NCBI GenBank assembly: GCA_934183355.1
Contig: CAKPST010000007.1
Location: 1 to 43,717, forward strand
Length of the DNA stretch: 43,717 bases
DNA from: an uncultured Prevotella sp.
Lineage (GTDB): Bacteria > Bacteroidota > Bacteroidia > Bacteroidales > Bacteroidaceae
Reading direction: 5' to 3'
The notes beneath the pieces are model-generated. The model did no database searches. It worked only from the letters and a program-made list of their open reading frames with translations, and was not told where the DNA came from. Position 1 is the first letter of the stretch. The number at the start of each line of letters is the position of its first letter. Positions 34,159-42,364 of the stretch are shown one piece after another. A program made the translations under genes and the position numbers.

Positions 34159-35414
34159 AGAAGCCTTTAGCACATACAAAATGCACTGTGAAACTCCGCA
34201 AGTCTGAATATCATGACGAATGGTATCTCATTGTTGAGAGTTATCCTGTATTCAAAACTACTGGTGGCAAGCCCTCACGAATAAAGGAGGCTCTGAATAG
34301 AACCGTTACTACACCGATATGGGACAAGAACCGCAATGCACGCACTTCGGCAGATGGAGTGGTAACGTACAAACCGAAACGAGATGAAAACGGCATCATC
34401 CTTTGCAAATCGCAGCTTGACCAAGAAGCGTGCATCTACGCCGATAAGGTGAGAGCCATTCGTCAAAGGGAGTATGACAATGCTGCACTATATACAGACA
34501 GTGAAGCGGAACAGGCTGCACAGAACGAGCGTTCGCAATGCAATTTCATCTCTTATTTCAATGAAGTAGCAGACAAAAGGCATAGGAATAGTTCGGAGTC
34601 TATCAATGTCAATTGGCGCCGAGTATATGAGTTGATGAAAATATTCGCAGGTGGTGACTCATTGACTTTTGGGCAGATAAATCTCGGACTGATTGAAAAC
34701 TTCAAGCTGTTTCTTCTCAATGCTCCACAAGGCGGAGGGAAGTCGGGGACAGTATCGCAGAATACAGCAGCGACATACTTCGCCATATTCAAGGCAGGAC
34801 TGAAACAGGCATTCGTAGATAGCTACTTGACCATTGATTTAGCAGCAAAGGTGAAAGGTATTCCCGAACAAGAAAGTAGGCGTGAACACCTGACATTGGA
34901 CGAGTTGAATACGCTTGCACAAAAACCGTGCGACAATCCTATAATCAAACGTGCTGCTTTGTTCTCTGCACTCACAGGCATACGCCATGTGGACATCAAG
35001 AAGATGAAGTGGAAAGAGATAGTCAAAGAGGGTGACCACTACAGGGTGAACTTCACTCAGCAAAAGACAAAGGGCGTGGAATACAAACCTATTTCTGCCC
35101 AAGCCTATCAGTTGTGTGGTGACAGACGTGGTGATGACCAGTTGGTATTTGAGGGGTTGCCTGCCCCATCATGGATTTCAAAACCATTGGAACGATGGAT
35201 AAAGGCTGCGGGTATCACCAAGCATATCACATTCCATTGCTTCCGTCATACTTATGCTACCTTGCAGCTGGCCAACGGAACGGACATCTACACGGTGAGC
35301 AAGATGCTGGGACATACCAATGTGCGCACAACGCAGATATATACAAAGGTGGTGGATGAAAAGAAGGAGAACGCTGCCGATGCAATACAGATAAATTTGG
35401 ACAATATCGAATAA
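34155..35414 (+). CDS. int: Tyrosine recombinase (phage-type integrase)
   Basis: A 419-residue site-specific recombinase that would integrate and excise the element. The N-terminal part (about 1-130) includes an arm-binding-type region. A SAM-like core-binding domain lies at about 130-225. The catalytic domain carries Arg277 in LTGIRHVDI, His361 and Arg364 in HCFRH, His387 in LGHTN and the nucleophile Tyr396 in TQIYTKV. All key residues are intact, so it is probably active. It belongs to the large Bacteroidetes transposon integrase group that usually acts on a specific site. Confidence 0.94.
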   Translation: MKKPLAHTKCTVKLRKSEYHDEWYLIVESYPVFKTTGGKPSRIKEALNRTVTTPIWDKNRNARTSADGVVTYKPKRDENGIILCKSQLDQEACIYADKVRAIRQREYDNAALYTDSEAEQAAQNERSQCNFISYFNEVADKRHRNSSESINVNWRRVYELMKIFAGGDSLTFGQINLGLIENFKLFLLNAPQGGGKSGTVSQNTAATYFAIFKAGLKQAFVDSYLTIDLAAKVKGIPEQESRREHLTLDELNTLAQKPCDNPIIKRAALFSALTGIRHVDIKKMKWKEIVKEGDHYRVNFTQQKTKGVEYKPISAQAYQLCGDRRGDDQLVFEGLPAPSWISKPLERWIKAAGITKHITFHCFRHTYATLQLANGTDIYTVSKMLGHTNVRTTQIYTKVVDEKKENAADAIQINLDNIE

Positions 35415-35433
35415 CAAACATACCTTATTATAT

Positions 35434-36066
35434 ATGTCGAACATGATTGAGGTGCTTGCAGAACAACTGCAAGAGGTAAACAAGGTAATAGAAACTCAGG
35501 CAAGAGTTAGTGATGTGAGTTTCAAGGATGTGCTTGTCCTTGTCCGCTTCTATGATGAATACAAGAACACCAATGAGTTCATTGATGAAGCGGAACAACG
35601 TGCCCATGATAATGTCGGGGCTTTACTTGTATGCGTCACAAAGCTACAGGGACTTATCAGACGTCTTCTCTCTTTAGATATGTCTGTATGGAATGAGGTG
35701 AATTTCGCTTCATTGGAGCAGAGACACTTGAAAGCATATCAAGATAAGTGGAATAGAGCTAAAGAAAAATCAACCAAGTTGTGGCAGGAATATCAATCAT
35801 TAAGCAACCGACTTGATATGATGGACTTCAATTCGGAAGACTACAGAGTTTTGGATATTCGATGTGAGAAGACAAAGATTGACTATGAAAATGCACATGA
35901 GGAGACAGAAGAGTGCTATGCTATACTCAAAATGAAAGAGAAAGATTGTGCTCATGTGCATTACTTTGAGATGCAGTTTTTGTTGCTATGGGCAGCAAAG
36001 ATGATGGAGATAACAGATGCTATCAGAACAGATGCCAAACGTTTACTAAAGGAGAGGAACACATGA
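35434..36066 (+). CDS. Hypothetical coiled-coil protein of the element
   Basis: A 210-residue soluble protein without a family I recognise. It is strongly helical and charged, with heptad-like stretches around 80-160 (EQRHLKAYQDKWNRAKEKSTKLWQ and following), so a coiled coil is likely. No signal peptide or membrane segment. It starts 20 bp after the integrase and its stop overlaps the next start as ATGA, so it forms a pair with the following gene. Confidence 0.65.
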   Translation: MSNMIEVLAEQLQEVNKVIETQARVSDVSFKDVLVLVRFYDEYKNTNEFIDEAEQRAHDNVGALLVCVTKLQGLIRRLLSLDMSVWNEVNFASLEQRHLKAYQDKWNRAKEKSTKLWQEYQSLSNRLDMMDFNSEDYRVLDIRCEKTKIDYENAHEETEECYAILKMKEKDCAHVHYFEMQFLLLWAAKMMEITDAIRTDAKRLLKERNT

Positions 36067-36461
36067 ATGAGGGAGTACTGCTTCTGAAAGAAGTTGCCAA
36101 ACTGAAGGACATAGTAAGTCTTGGCGTGTGCGTCAGCATCTTTCAAACGTGCAATGGCAAGCAATTCAAGAATATGCCTGCAAGCGATTTCTTTTGTTTC
36201 CTCAATCTCAAACTGCCCAAGGAGAAAGTAACCACACTGCCTGGCGAGAAACAACGCATCTGTTATATGATTTATGTCGTTTCGCAAACTATTGTTCCTG
36301 CTGATTTCGCCAAGACATGGATTGAAGGGATATTGGATTTATGCGGTATCTCCTATGAATATTATGACAAACACCGCAAGGATGTGGTGTCTATTAATGC
36401 CTCAAAAAACAATCGGGAATTTAAGGAAATCATCCAAGAAGCTCTGGAAAGGAGCACCTAA
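36063..36461 (+). CDS. Hypothetical protein of the element
   Basis: A 132-residue protein starting MNEGVLLLKEVAKLKDIV at 36063. The start overlaps the previous stop by four bases (ATGA), which is why I prefer it to an in-frame start at 35988. I recognise no family: it is moderately hydrophobic in the middle (ICYMIYVVSQTIVPADF) but has no clear membrane segment. It sits between the integrase and the replication module. Confidence 0.6.
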   Translation: MNEGVLLLKEVAKLKDIVSLGVCVSIFQTCNGKQFKNMPASDFFCFLNLKLPKEKVTTLPGEKQRICYMIYVVSQTIVPADFAKTWIEGILDLCGISYEYYDKHRKDVVSINASKNNREFKEIIQEALERST

Positions 36462-36520
36462 AGGTCAAATACCCACACATAATCACATATTCCCACAAAC
36501 TTTACAGACTTTAACTGCTG

Positions 36521-36564
36521 CAAGAAACGCTATCCGCTGACTATCAAGCGAATAGCGTTTCTTG
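36521..36564 (+). terminator. Hairpin between the integration and replication modules
   Basis: CAAGAAACGCTAT (36521-36533) pairs with ATAGCGTTTCTTG (36552-36564), with CGC/GCG inside and one mismatch. T-rich sequence TATTTG follows, weaker than a standard T-tract. It may end the upstream transcript or be part of an origin. Confidence 0.6.
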
Positions 36565-36614
36565 TATTTGTATATCCCCACAAATACCCCCAAACCTCCA
36601 CTTGGAAAGAGAAG

Positions 36615-36622
36615 TACCTTTG
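36615..36622 (+). promoter_or_regulatory. -7 element of the replication module
   Basis: TACCTTTG matches TAnnTTTG and lies 28 bp before the helix-turn-helix gene. A matching TTTG at the usual -33 spacing is not evident. Confidence 0.6.
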
Positions 36623-36650
36623 TATCCAGAAAACAAACATATTTATCAAC

Positions 36651-37010
36651 ATGGATAGCAAAAATATCTCATTCAATGACATGCCAAAGATGATAGCTGT
36701 CATGTACGACAAGCTCAATGAATTGGGCGACAAAGTGGACAGACTGATGCCCACAGAGAAAAGCGAAGAACCTCAATGGATGAATGTGGCTGCTCTGATA
36801 GAGTATCTGCCTAATCATCCTGCTGAGCAAACTGTTTACGGTTGGACAAGTGCGAGGAAAATCCCATTTCACAAGAGGGGTAAAAGTATCTTGTTTAACA
36901 AAACCGAGATTGACCAATGGTTGAGCAGTGGCACTTATCGCAAGTCGCAGGAGGAAATGGAGCAGGAAGCAATGTCGTTTATAAACAGCAAGCGATATGG
37001 CAGACGTTAA
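36651..37010 (+). CDS. Excisionase-type helix-turn-helix protein
   Basis: A 119-residue DNA-binding protein. After an N-terminal helix (MIAVMYDKLNELGDKVDRL, coiled-coil-like), a winged helix-turn-helix occupies about 42-92 (MNVAALIEYLPNHPAEQTVYGWTSARKIPFHKRGK...FNKTEIDQWL), the HTH_17 type common beside primase genes in Bacteroides elements. Its end overlaps the helicase start by 14 bases. Likely a regulator or origin-binding accessory protein. Confidence 0.75.
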   Translation: MDSKNISFNDMPKMIAVMYDKLNELGDKVDRLMPTEKSEEPQWMNVAALIEYLPNHPAEQTVYGWTSARKIPFHKRGKSILFNKTEIDQWLSSGTYRKSQEEMEQEAMSFINSKRYGRR

Positions 37011-38199
37011 AGAAGAATACATTCGTGTGGGTACATCTCTGTACAAACTGGCACACCAACCTTTAGCCAATGGAACGACAGTATTGCGTCGCATACCATG
37101 GAGTTTTGGGACAATCCGTCAAGACTATGGCAAAAGCCACACTCCGCCTATCAAAAAATATGATGGCTTCTGTACTGTGCCAAGTCATACAGATTACCAT
37201 AAAGAGATAGATGGCTTCTACAATTTGTATGAGCCAATTACTCATGTGCCTGTTGAGGGCGAGTTTCCTGACATCATAAAACTGATGCGCCATATTTTCG
37301 GTGAGCAGTTTGAATTAGAATTGGACTATATGCAACTGCTTTATAGGCAACCGACACAGAAACTACCAATTCTGTTGTTGGTGTCTGAAGAGCGCAATAC
37401 AGGTAAGACGACCTTCTTGAATTTCTTGAAAGCGGTGTTTCAAGACAATACCACATTCAACACAAACGAAGACTTCCGCAGTCAGTTCAATGCTGACTGG
37501 GCAGGAAAGTTGTTGATTGTCGTTGATGAGGTCTTGTTGTGCAGACGTGAGGATTCAGAACGTCTGAAAAACCTAAGTACAGCGCAAACCTATAAGGTTG
37601 AAGCCAAAGGAAAGGACAGACAAGAAGTGAATTTCTTCGCCAAGTTCGTGTTGTGTTCCAACAACGAGTTGTTCCCAGTAATCATTGACATGGGGGAAAC
37701 TCGTTATTGGGTGCGCAAGGTGATGAGGTTGGATAGTGACGATACCAACTTCTTGCAAAAGTTAAAGGAGCAGATACCTGCCTTTCTGTACTATTTGCAG
37801 CATCGCCCGCTGTCAACCACGAAAGAAAGTAGAATGTGGTTCAATCCTGCGCTCATTCGCACAGAAGCGTTGGAACGAATAATGCAGAGCAATCGCAACC
37901 ACACAGAGATAGACATAGTGGAGTTGCTGCGTACCATTATGGAGAGCCAGAATGTTGACAAGGTATCGTTCATCCCACAAGACCTTCTACCATTGCTTTC
38001 GCTGAATGGAGTGAAAGTAGAACTATGGCATATCCGCAAGGTTGTGAAGGAATTGTGGCGATTGAAGCCTGCGCCTAACGCTCTTTCATACACGACCTAC
38101 CAGTATGACTATTCAAAGCCGTCAAAGTATGGAGCAATAAACAGAGTTGGTCGTTTCTATACGGTGACGAAAGAGTTCTTATACACACTAAACATATAA
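36997..38199 (+). CDS. SF3-like replicative helicase (primase-helicase, DUF5906-type)
   Basis: A 400-residue ATPase. The Walker A segment is SEERNTGKTTFLNFL at 130-144 and the Walker B acidic pair is in LLIVVDEVLL at 172-181; KFVLCSNNELFPVIID supplies the sensor asparagine. The layout matches the DUF5906/NrS-1 primase-helicase group that unwinds DNA at mobile element origins. The N-terminal primase domain found in longer members is absent; the separate Toprim gene downstream may provide it. Coupled to the preceding helix-turn-helix gene. Confidence 0.82.
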   Translation: MADVKEEYIRVGTSLYKLAHQPLANGTTVLRRIPWSFGTIRQDYGKSHTPPIKKYDGFCTVPSHTDYHKEIDGFYNLYEPITHVPVEGEFPDIIKLMRHIFGEQFELELDYMQLLYRQPTQKLPILLLVSEERNTGKTTFLNFLKAVFQDNTTFNTNEDFRSQFNADWAGKLLIVVDEVLLCRREDSERLKNLSTAQTYKVEAKGKDRQEVNFFAKFVLCSNNELFPVIIDMGETRYWVRKVMRLDSDDTNFLQKLKEQIPAFLYYLQHRPLSTTKESRMWFNPALIRTEALERIMQSNRNHTEIDIVELLRTIMESQNVDKVSFIPQDLLPLLSLNGVKVELWHIRKVVKELWRLKPAPNALSYTTYQYDYSKPSKYGAINRVGRFYTVTKEFLYTLNI

Positions 38200-38350
38200 C
38201 TTCTGTTGATTTGTTGAAATGATGAAAAGAAAAGTATATGTACTGTATTTCAAGCATTTATCTTTCAACAAAGTATTCAACAAGCGCTCAACACTTTTTC
38301 TTTTCATCAATCATCATTTAACATTTCAACAACTCAACAAGCAAAGCAAG

Positions 38351-39199
38351 ATGAATATATCAGACAACATGGCAATCACAGAGTTCCTGCAAGAGCATGG
38401 GTATCAGCCTACATCAGTCAAGGGAAACAATTGGTGGTATTTGTCACCATTACGCAATGAGCTTACGGCATCATTCAAAGTGGATGTGAACAAAAATGTG
38501 TGGTATGACTTCGGGTTGGGCAAAGGTGGTAACCTTAGAACATTGGAAAAGTTGCTCCTTTATGATAATAACAAGTGGCAATCTTCTAATCATGTCATTG
38601 AGCCAAAGTTTCCTGTAATTCAGAATCTACAGCCAAATAAGAAAGCCGATGAAGCCTTTACAAATGTAACCGTAATGGAACTGACAAACCATTCTTTGCT
38701 CTATTATTTGAAAGGTAGAGGTGTCAGTGCAAGTGTCGCGACTTGTTATTGCAAGGAAATCCATTATACAAATCATGGTAAGAGGTATTATGCTGTTGGC
38801 TTTGCCAATCGCTGCGGAGGGTATGAGATACGCAATGCTTATTTCAAGGGATGCATCTCTCCTAAGGACATATCTATTATTGAGCATGGTGATGATGATT
38901 GTCATGTATTTGAAGGCTTCATTGATTTCCTATCTTATGTAGAACTGCATGGTGACTGTAATGCTGTCGTGCTAAACTCTGTAATCAACATAACAAAGGC
39001 TTTGAGTGCTTTGAACAAATACCATAAGGTATATTGCCACTTGGACAACGATGAAGCAGGACGCAATGCGACAAAGCAAATCATGAGGATGTGTATGGGC
39101 GAAGTTGTTGATGCTTCATCAGAATACGCCGAGAGTAAGGATATCAATGAATACCTTTGTAAGAGAATGCCAAGACTATGCTCACGTAGTCAAAAATGA
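38351..39199 (+). CDS. Toprim-domain DNA primase
   Basis: A 282-residue protein with the CHC2-type N-terminal fold (NNWWYLSPLRNELTASFKVDVNKNVWYDFGLGKGG at about 26-60) but without zinc cysteines. The C-terminal Toprim domain has Glu188 in HVFEGFIDFLSY and Asp232/Asp234 in HLDNDEAGR, the metal-binding catalytic residues of DnaG-type primases. I use the ATG at 38351; an in-frame start at 38219 adds a low-complexity tail in what looks like leader sequence. With the upstream helicase it forms the replication module. Confidence 0.8.
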   Translation: MNISDNMAITEFLQEHGYQPTSVKGNNWWYLSPLRNELTASFKVDVNKNVWYDFGLGKGGNLRTLEKLLLYDNNKWQSSNHVIEPKFPVIQNLQPNKKADEAFTNVTVMELTNHSLLYYLKGRGVSASVATCYCKEIHYTNHGKRYYAVGFANRCGGYEIRNAYFKGCISPKDISIIEHGDDDCHVFEGFIDFLSYVELHGDCNAVVLNSVINITKALSALNKYHKVYCHLDNDEAGRNATKQIMRMCMGEVVDASSEYAESKDINEYLCKRMPRLCSRSQK

Positions 39200-39371
39200 G
39201 ATTAGAAAAATAGAGAAGTTGTTTCGGGAGCAAGTTTGTGTTTTCGATATACGAAAACGTTCCCAATCGGTATATCCGATTGGGCTGTTGCCAGAGTCTG
39301 AACGGAGTATCAGACTCAGACAACAACTATTGAACAACTTACTCCCCGAAACCAGAATAATAGCAAAATAA
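39147..39371 (+). CDS. Small hypothetical protein overlapping the primase end
   Basis: A 74-residue basic protein (MNTFVRECQDYAHVVKNEIRKIEKLF...) whose first 53 bases overlap the primase gene in another frame. It ends 6 bp before mobC. The central part of its coding sequence is the two-hairpin oriT candidate, so the frame may be accidental or a dual-purpose sequence. No family recognised. Confidence 0.4.
   Translation: MNTFVRECQDYAHVVKNEIRKIEKLFREQVCVFDIRKRSQSVYPIGLLPESERSIRLRQQLLNNLLPETRIIAK
39240..39284 (+). other. oriT: Candidate oriT: two adjacent hairpins upstream of mobC
   Basis: GTTTTCG (39240-39246) pairs with CGAAAAC (39252-39258) across ATATA, and three bases later CCCAATCGG (39262-39270) pairs with CCGATTGGG (39276-39284) across TATAT. 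Both are perfect with 5-base AT loops. Inverted repeats immediately before the mobC-relaxase genes are the usual setting of a transfer origin. The nick site is not identifiable by eye; it should lie within a few tens of bases of the hairpins. Confidence 0.5.
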
Positions 39372-39377
39372 GCAACA

Positions 39378-39770
39378 ATGGCAAAACATGTAATCAATAA
39401 CATAGGAGGTCGCAAGCCCCTTTCCGAAGACGAAAAATATGGGACACCCATACCAGTACGTTTCACAAAGAAACAGTTCATCCGTATTAAGCGCAAAGCA
39501 GGAGAGATGCCCATCAGTACATACATTCGTGAGGGTGCACTTCATGCGATAGTGAGGCAACCTGTTACTAAGTCCCTCATGAAAGAAATTCGTGACTTGA
39601 ACAACCTCGGTACAAATATAAACACATTGGCAAAACTTGCCCATCAATATGGCTTCAATAGCATTGCAGACAAAGCCAATGAAGCCTTGAATGGTGTCAA
39701 TGCCATTTTGCATCAAGCTCGCTTGAAAATCGAAGAAAAGGAAGTTGAAGATACCTCCTTTAATGGTTAA
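39378..39770 (+). CDS. mobC: MobC-type relaxosome accessory protein
   Basis: A 130-residue basic DNA-binding protein. PIPVRFTKKQFIRIKRKAGEMPISTYIREGAL is a ribbon-helix-helix-like segment, and the C-terminal part (LNNLGTNINTLAKLAHQ...VNAILHQA) is the conserved MobC region that helps open oriT for the relaxase. The gene lies just after the hairpin pair and ends by overlapping the relaxase start by eight bases. Confidence 0.85.
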   Translation: MAKHVINNIGGRKPLSEDEKYGTPIPVRFTKKQFIRIKRKAGEMPISTYIREGALHAIVRQPVTKSLMKEIRDLNNLGTNINTLAKLAHQYGFNSIADKANEALNGVNAILHQARLKIEEKEVEDTSFNG

Positions 39771-40974
39771 ATGTCAAATCGAATTCAATATGTACGGTAA
39801 AATACTTCATGGCTCTTCTTTTGGTGGTCTCGTCAACTATGTTAACGATTCACGCAAAAAAGCTACATTGGTGGCAGCAAGTGATGGTATCAACTTGACG
39901 AACAATCAAACCATAACAGATAGCTTCGTGATGCATGCAGGATTGAGTAGTAGAACAAAGAAGCCAGTCGCTCACTTTGTTCTTGCGTTTTCTCCACATG
40001 ATGCGCCACGCATTGACAATATCCTATTGGGGCAGCTTGCTAACGAATACTTGCAAAAAATGGGATATGACGATAATCAGTTTGTTGCCTTTCGTCATTA
40101 CGACAAGGAGCATCCACATATTCACATCGTTGTGAATCGTGTCAACTTCAAGGGTAAGTGTACCAAAGACGCACATGAGAAAGACAAAAATGTAAAGGTG
40201 TGCAAAGACCTTACTCGAAAGTATGAATTGTATATCGCAAGTGGAAAGGAAGTAGTCAAAGTACAACGACTTCGCACCATGGATGCCATTCGCTATCAGA
40301 TGATGCATGCTGTAAAGGAGTCTTTGCAGGTATCTTACAACTGGAAAGATTTTGAGAATGAGTTGGCAAAACTTGGTATCAGCCTACGCTTTCGCTACAA
40401 CACCACAACCAATGGTATTGAGGGCGTTTCATTCACCATCGATAAAGACAAGGTTGGTAGCCGAATGAGACATGACATATCCTTTAGTGGCAAGCAATTG
40501 GATGCTTCGCTCACGTTGTCCCATATCTGTGAGCGACTTGGCAATCCCGTGGCTATCGTTCATGAACAGGCGAGATCCATGTATGAGGATGCACGTCAAG
40601 AATGGTATGACACACACAATGGCTTTGAGGTTAGTCGCATTGATGACATATTTCCAAACTTTGACAGCCAGTTCCCATTTCAAGCCAAGACTAAGATGAA
40701 TGAGGCTCCAGATATGAAAGGCGATAACCAGCCACTTGTTCCTGAACTAATAGAAGACTTATCCCAAACGGTTGGAGAAATTACTGATGTTGGTAATGGA
40801 ATACTCCATGTAGGACTTACAGCTCTTGGAACTATGTTATTTCCTCCATACCAATCTGCTATATCCGCTGGCGGTGGCGAAAGTTCAGTATCAAAAATCG
40901 GATGGGGAGATGATGATAAATACAAAAGAAAGTATCACAGCAACTCTCATTTTTATAGAAAAGGTAGACGATAA
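39763..40974 (+). CDS. mobA: Relaxase (MobA/VirD2 family, MOBP-type)
   Basis: A 403-residue DNA-nicking transesterase that starts conjugative mobilization. The metal-binding three-histidine motif is EHPHIHIVVNRV with His117, 119 and 121. The catalytic tyrosine is probably among the N-terminal tyrosines (Tyr11 or Tyr26 region) but cannot be fixed by eye. The start at 39763 is an ATG; a TTG at 39745 and an ATG at 39790 are alternatives. The C-terminal third is variable and basic at its end. Helper conjugation machinery is absent. Confidence 0.88.
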   Translation: MVKCQIEFNMYGKILHGSSFGGLVNYVNDSRKKATLVAASDGINLTNNQTITDSFVMHAGLSSRTKKPVAHFVLAFSPHDAPRIDNILLGQLANEYLQKMGYDDNQFVAFRHYDKEHPHIHIVVNRVNFKGKCTKDAHEKDKNVKVCKDLTRKYELYIASGKEVVKVQRLRTMDAIRYQMMHAVKESLQVSYNWKDFENELAKLGISLRFRYNTTTNGIEGVSFTIDKDKVGSRMRHDISFSGKQLDASLTLSHICERLGNPVAIVHEQARSMYEDARQEWYDTHNGFEVSRIDDIFPNFDSQFPFQAKTKMNEAPDMKGDNQPLVPELIEDLSQTVGEITDVGNGILHVGLTALGTMLFPPYQSAISAGGGESSVSKIGWGDDDKYKRKYHSNSHFYRKGRR

Positions 40975-40994
40975 TACTTATAACCATCATACAT

Positions 40995-41765
40995 ATGAGC
41001 AAACAAAACGACCAACTTGAAGACATCCTTGATGAATTGTCGGTTATAAAAGAAAGTGTTGAAGTGTACAACACGAAACTTGCACATATTGAGACGTTGT
41101 TATCTCAACAGCCATCGAATGAAAATATAGAGTCTAAAGATTCTACACCTTACATCTCAGAAGACCACCTTGAAGAAGCTATCCGTCAGGGAATTAAAAG
41201 CTATTTCGATAACGGAGAACTATGTAGCTCTATCCTATCTGATGAAAGAATCAAACTTATGGGAGACCGATTCATTGGTATGTACGCTGAAGAGTTACAA
41301 AAGCGATGGAAACAACTTGATGATAAAGAAGATAAAAATCGGAAAGAGTATTTCCATAAACGCACGATTCAAGGCATCAACACCATAGCCCAAATGAAGG
41401 AATGGGCATCTGAATACCCTCCTGAGATACAACGCACCATACGCTTCATCGGGCTGAAGATTCTTGATAAAGACGAACCAGTAGATACCGCCCATACTAT
41501 ATTAAAGATTTGGGGTAATGCTCTACAAGCCATTACCAATCCGAAACCAGCCCCACCTCCAACTTTGAAAACATGGTGGCTATACAAGTGGCAGCGTTTC
41601 AAGGCGAGCACCGACAAATGGGGCATGTTGCAATGGTACTTGATAATACTCGGACTTTCCGCATGTATTCTCTTTTCATGTTTGTATCAAGAACGTGTAA
41701 TGAAACGTGACAGGCTCAATCGTGTGTTCTATCAATATGTCATTAAGGACGAAAAAGCCAAGTAG
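40995..41765 (+). CDS. Membrane-anchored coiled-coil protein after the relaxase
   Basis: A 256-residue protein starting 20 bp after the relaxase. N-terminal residues 1-50 are coiled-coil-like (QLEDILDELSVIKESVEVYNTKLAHIETLL). A single hydrophobic segment lies at about 215-235 (WYLIILGLSACILFSCLY), then a short basic tail. There is no signal peptide, so it is a C-terminally anchored membrane protein with its bulk in the cytoplasm. I recall such proteins next to Bacteroides mobA genes, but no function is established; a link between relaxosome and membrane is a guess. Confidence 0.7.
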   Translation: MSKQNDQLEDILDELSVIKESVEVYNTKLAHIETLLSQQPSNENIESKDSTPYISEDHLEEAIRQGIKSYFDNGELCSSILSDERIKLMGDRFIGMYAEELQKRWKQLDDKEDKNRKEYFHKRTIQGINTIAQMKEWASEYPPEIQRTIRFIGLKILDKDEPVDTAHTILKIWGNALQAITNPKPAPPPTLKTWWLYKWQRFKASTDKWGMLQWYLIILGLSACILFSCLYQERVMKRDRLNRVFYQYVIKDEKAK

Positions 41766-41849
41766 AATTATTTGGAATTGGATTCTTTAATGAATATTTA
41801 GGATGCCAACAATAGCTATAAATCAAAATCCAAATGATGCGTAAAGACT

Positions 41850-41886
41850 GAGGTGGTACCATTTGATATGGAACCACCTCTTTTAT
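41850..41886 (+). terminator. Terminator after the mobilization genes
   Basis: GAGGTGGT (41850-41857) pairs with ACCACCTC (41873-41880), with CCA/TGG inside and one mismatch, followed by TTTT. It ends the + strand element transcript and may also act on the convergent regulator fragment. Confidence 0.85.
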
Positions 41887-42347
41887 TAGAACCTTTTTAG
41901 TATTAGCCATTGGCCATTCTTGTTGCTACCGTCTCTATCTATATATCCATTTTTACGAAGGATTGTTATTTCACGCTTAATGGTTGCCAATGACACCCCT
42001 GCCATTTCTGCCAATTCGTCTCTATTAGATAATGGCTTTTGCAGAATTGAAGAAAGAATTGCTTTCTGGCGCTCCGTTATGTCCTCATTTATCGGCTCAT
42101 TTATCGGCTCATTCTGGATATGTAGGGTTAATTTTACTTGCATCAGATCAAGTTGCTCCAGCAACTCTGGCTTCAGCCAGTACTTCTCGTTCCATGCATT
42201 CAGGATAAGTGGAAAGCCAGAACCGAGGTTCTCGCCATAGCCAATCATGCGAAACATATTCTGCATACGTTGGTTACGAGCTTTTGACTCTCCACCTCTG
42301 TATATTTGTTCTATTGGGAGTTTCAGAAGTCCTGGATTTGTCAACAC
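41886..42347 (-). pseudogene. C-terminal fragment of an AlbA_2/RecG-like ATP-binding regulator
   Basis: About 153 residues matching the distal part of AlbA_2-type regulators: NPGLL..PIEQIYRGGESKARNQRMQNMFRMIGYGENLGSG is the HATPase-like block, followed by a linker with repeated NEPI units and a winged helix-turn-helix (NRDELAEMAGVSLATIKREITILRKNGYI). Complete members have about 400 or more residues with an N-terminal AlbA_2 (Schlafen-like) domain, absent here; the only available start is a TTG. The upstream sequence runs straight into the helicase stop codon, so the 5' part was deleted. Confidence 0.75.
42087..42110. repeat. Two 12-bp tandem units in the regulator fragment
   Basis: ATTTATCGGCTC occurs twice in succession, encoding NEPINEPI on the - strand. 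In-frame multiples of 12 bp change the linker length without breaking the frame. I recall longer NDPI/NEPI runs in relatives of this regulator. Confidence 0.8.
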
Positions 42348-42364
42348 AAGAACACACAGACAAC

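Larger units (their letters stand above)
36462..36650. other. Intergenic region with hairpin and A/C-rich repeats
   Basis: This 189-bp gap separates the integration and replication modules. It contains a long hairpin (36521-36564), several related words of the type CCCACA and CAAATACCC (near 36467-36480, 36491-36498 and 36577-36595) and a promoter -7 box. The word pattern resembles short iterons, so it may hold the element's replication origin, but the copies are few and imperfect. Confidence 0.4.

Noticed and set aside
33512..41778. 9-bp direct repeat TATTTGGAA at about 33512-33520 and 41770-41778 as att sites
   Set aside because: AT-rich 9-mers are expected by chance between windows this size; the 12-bp repeat ending at 43669 is stronger.
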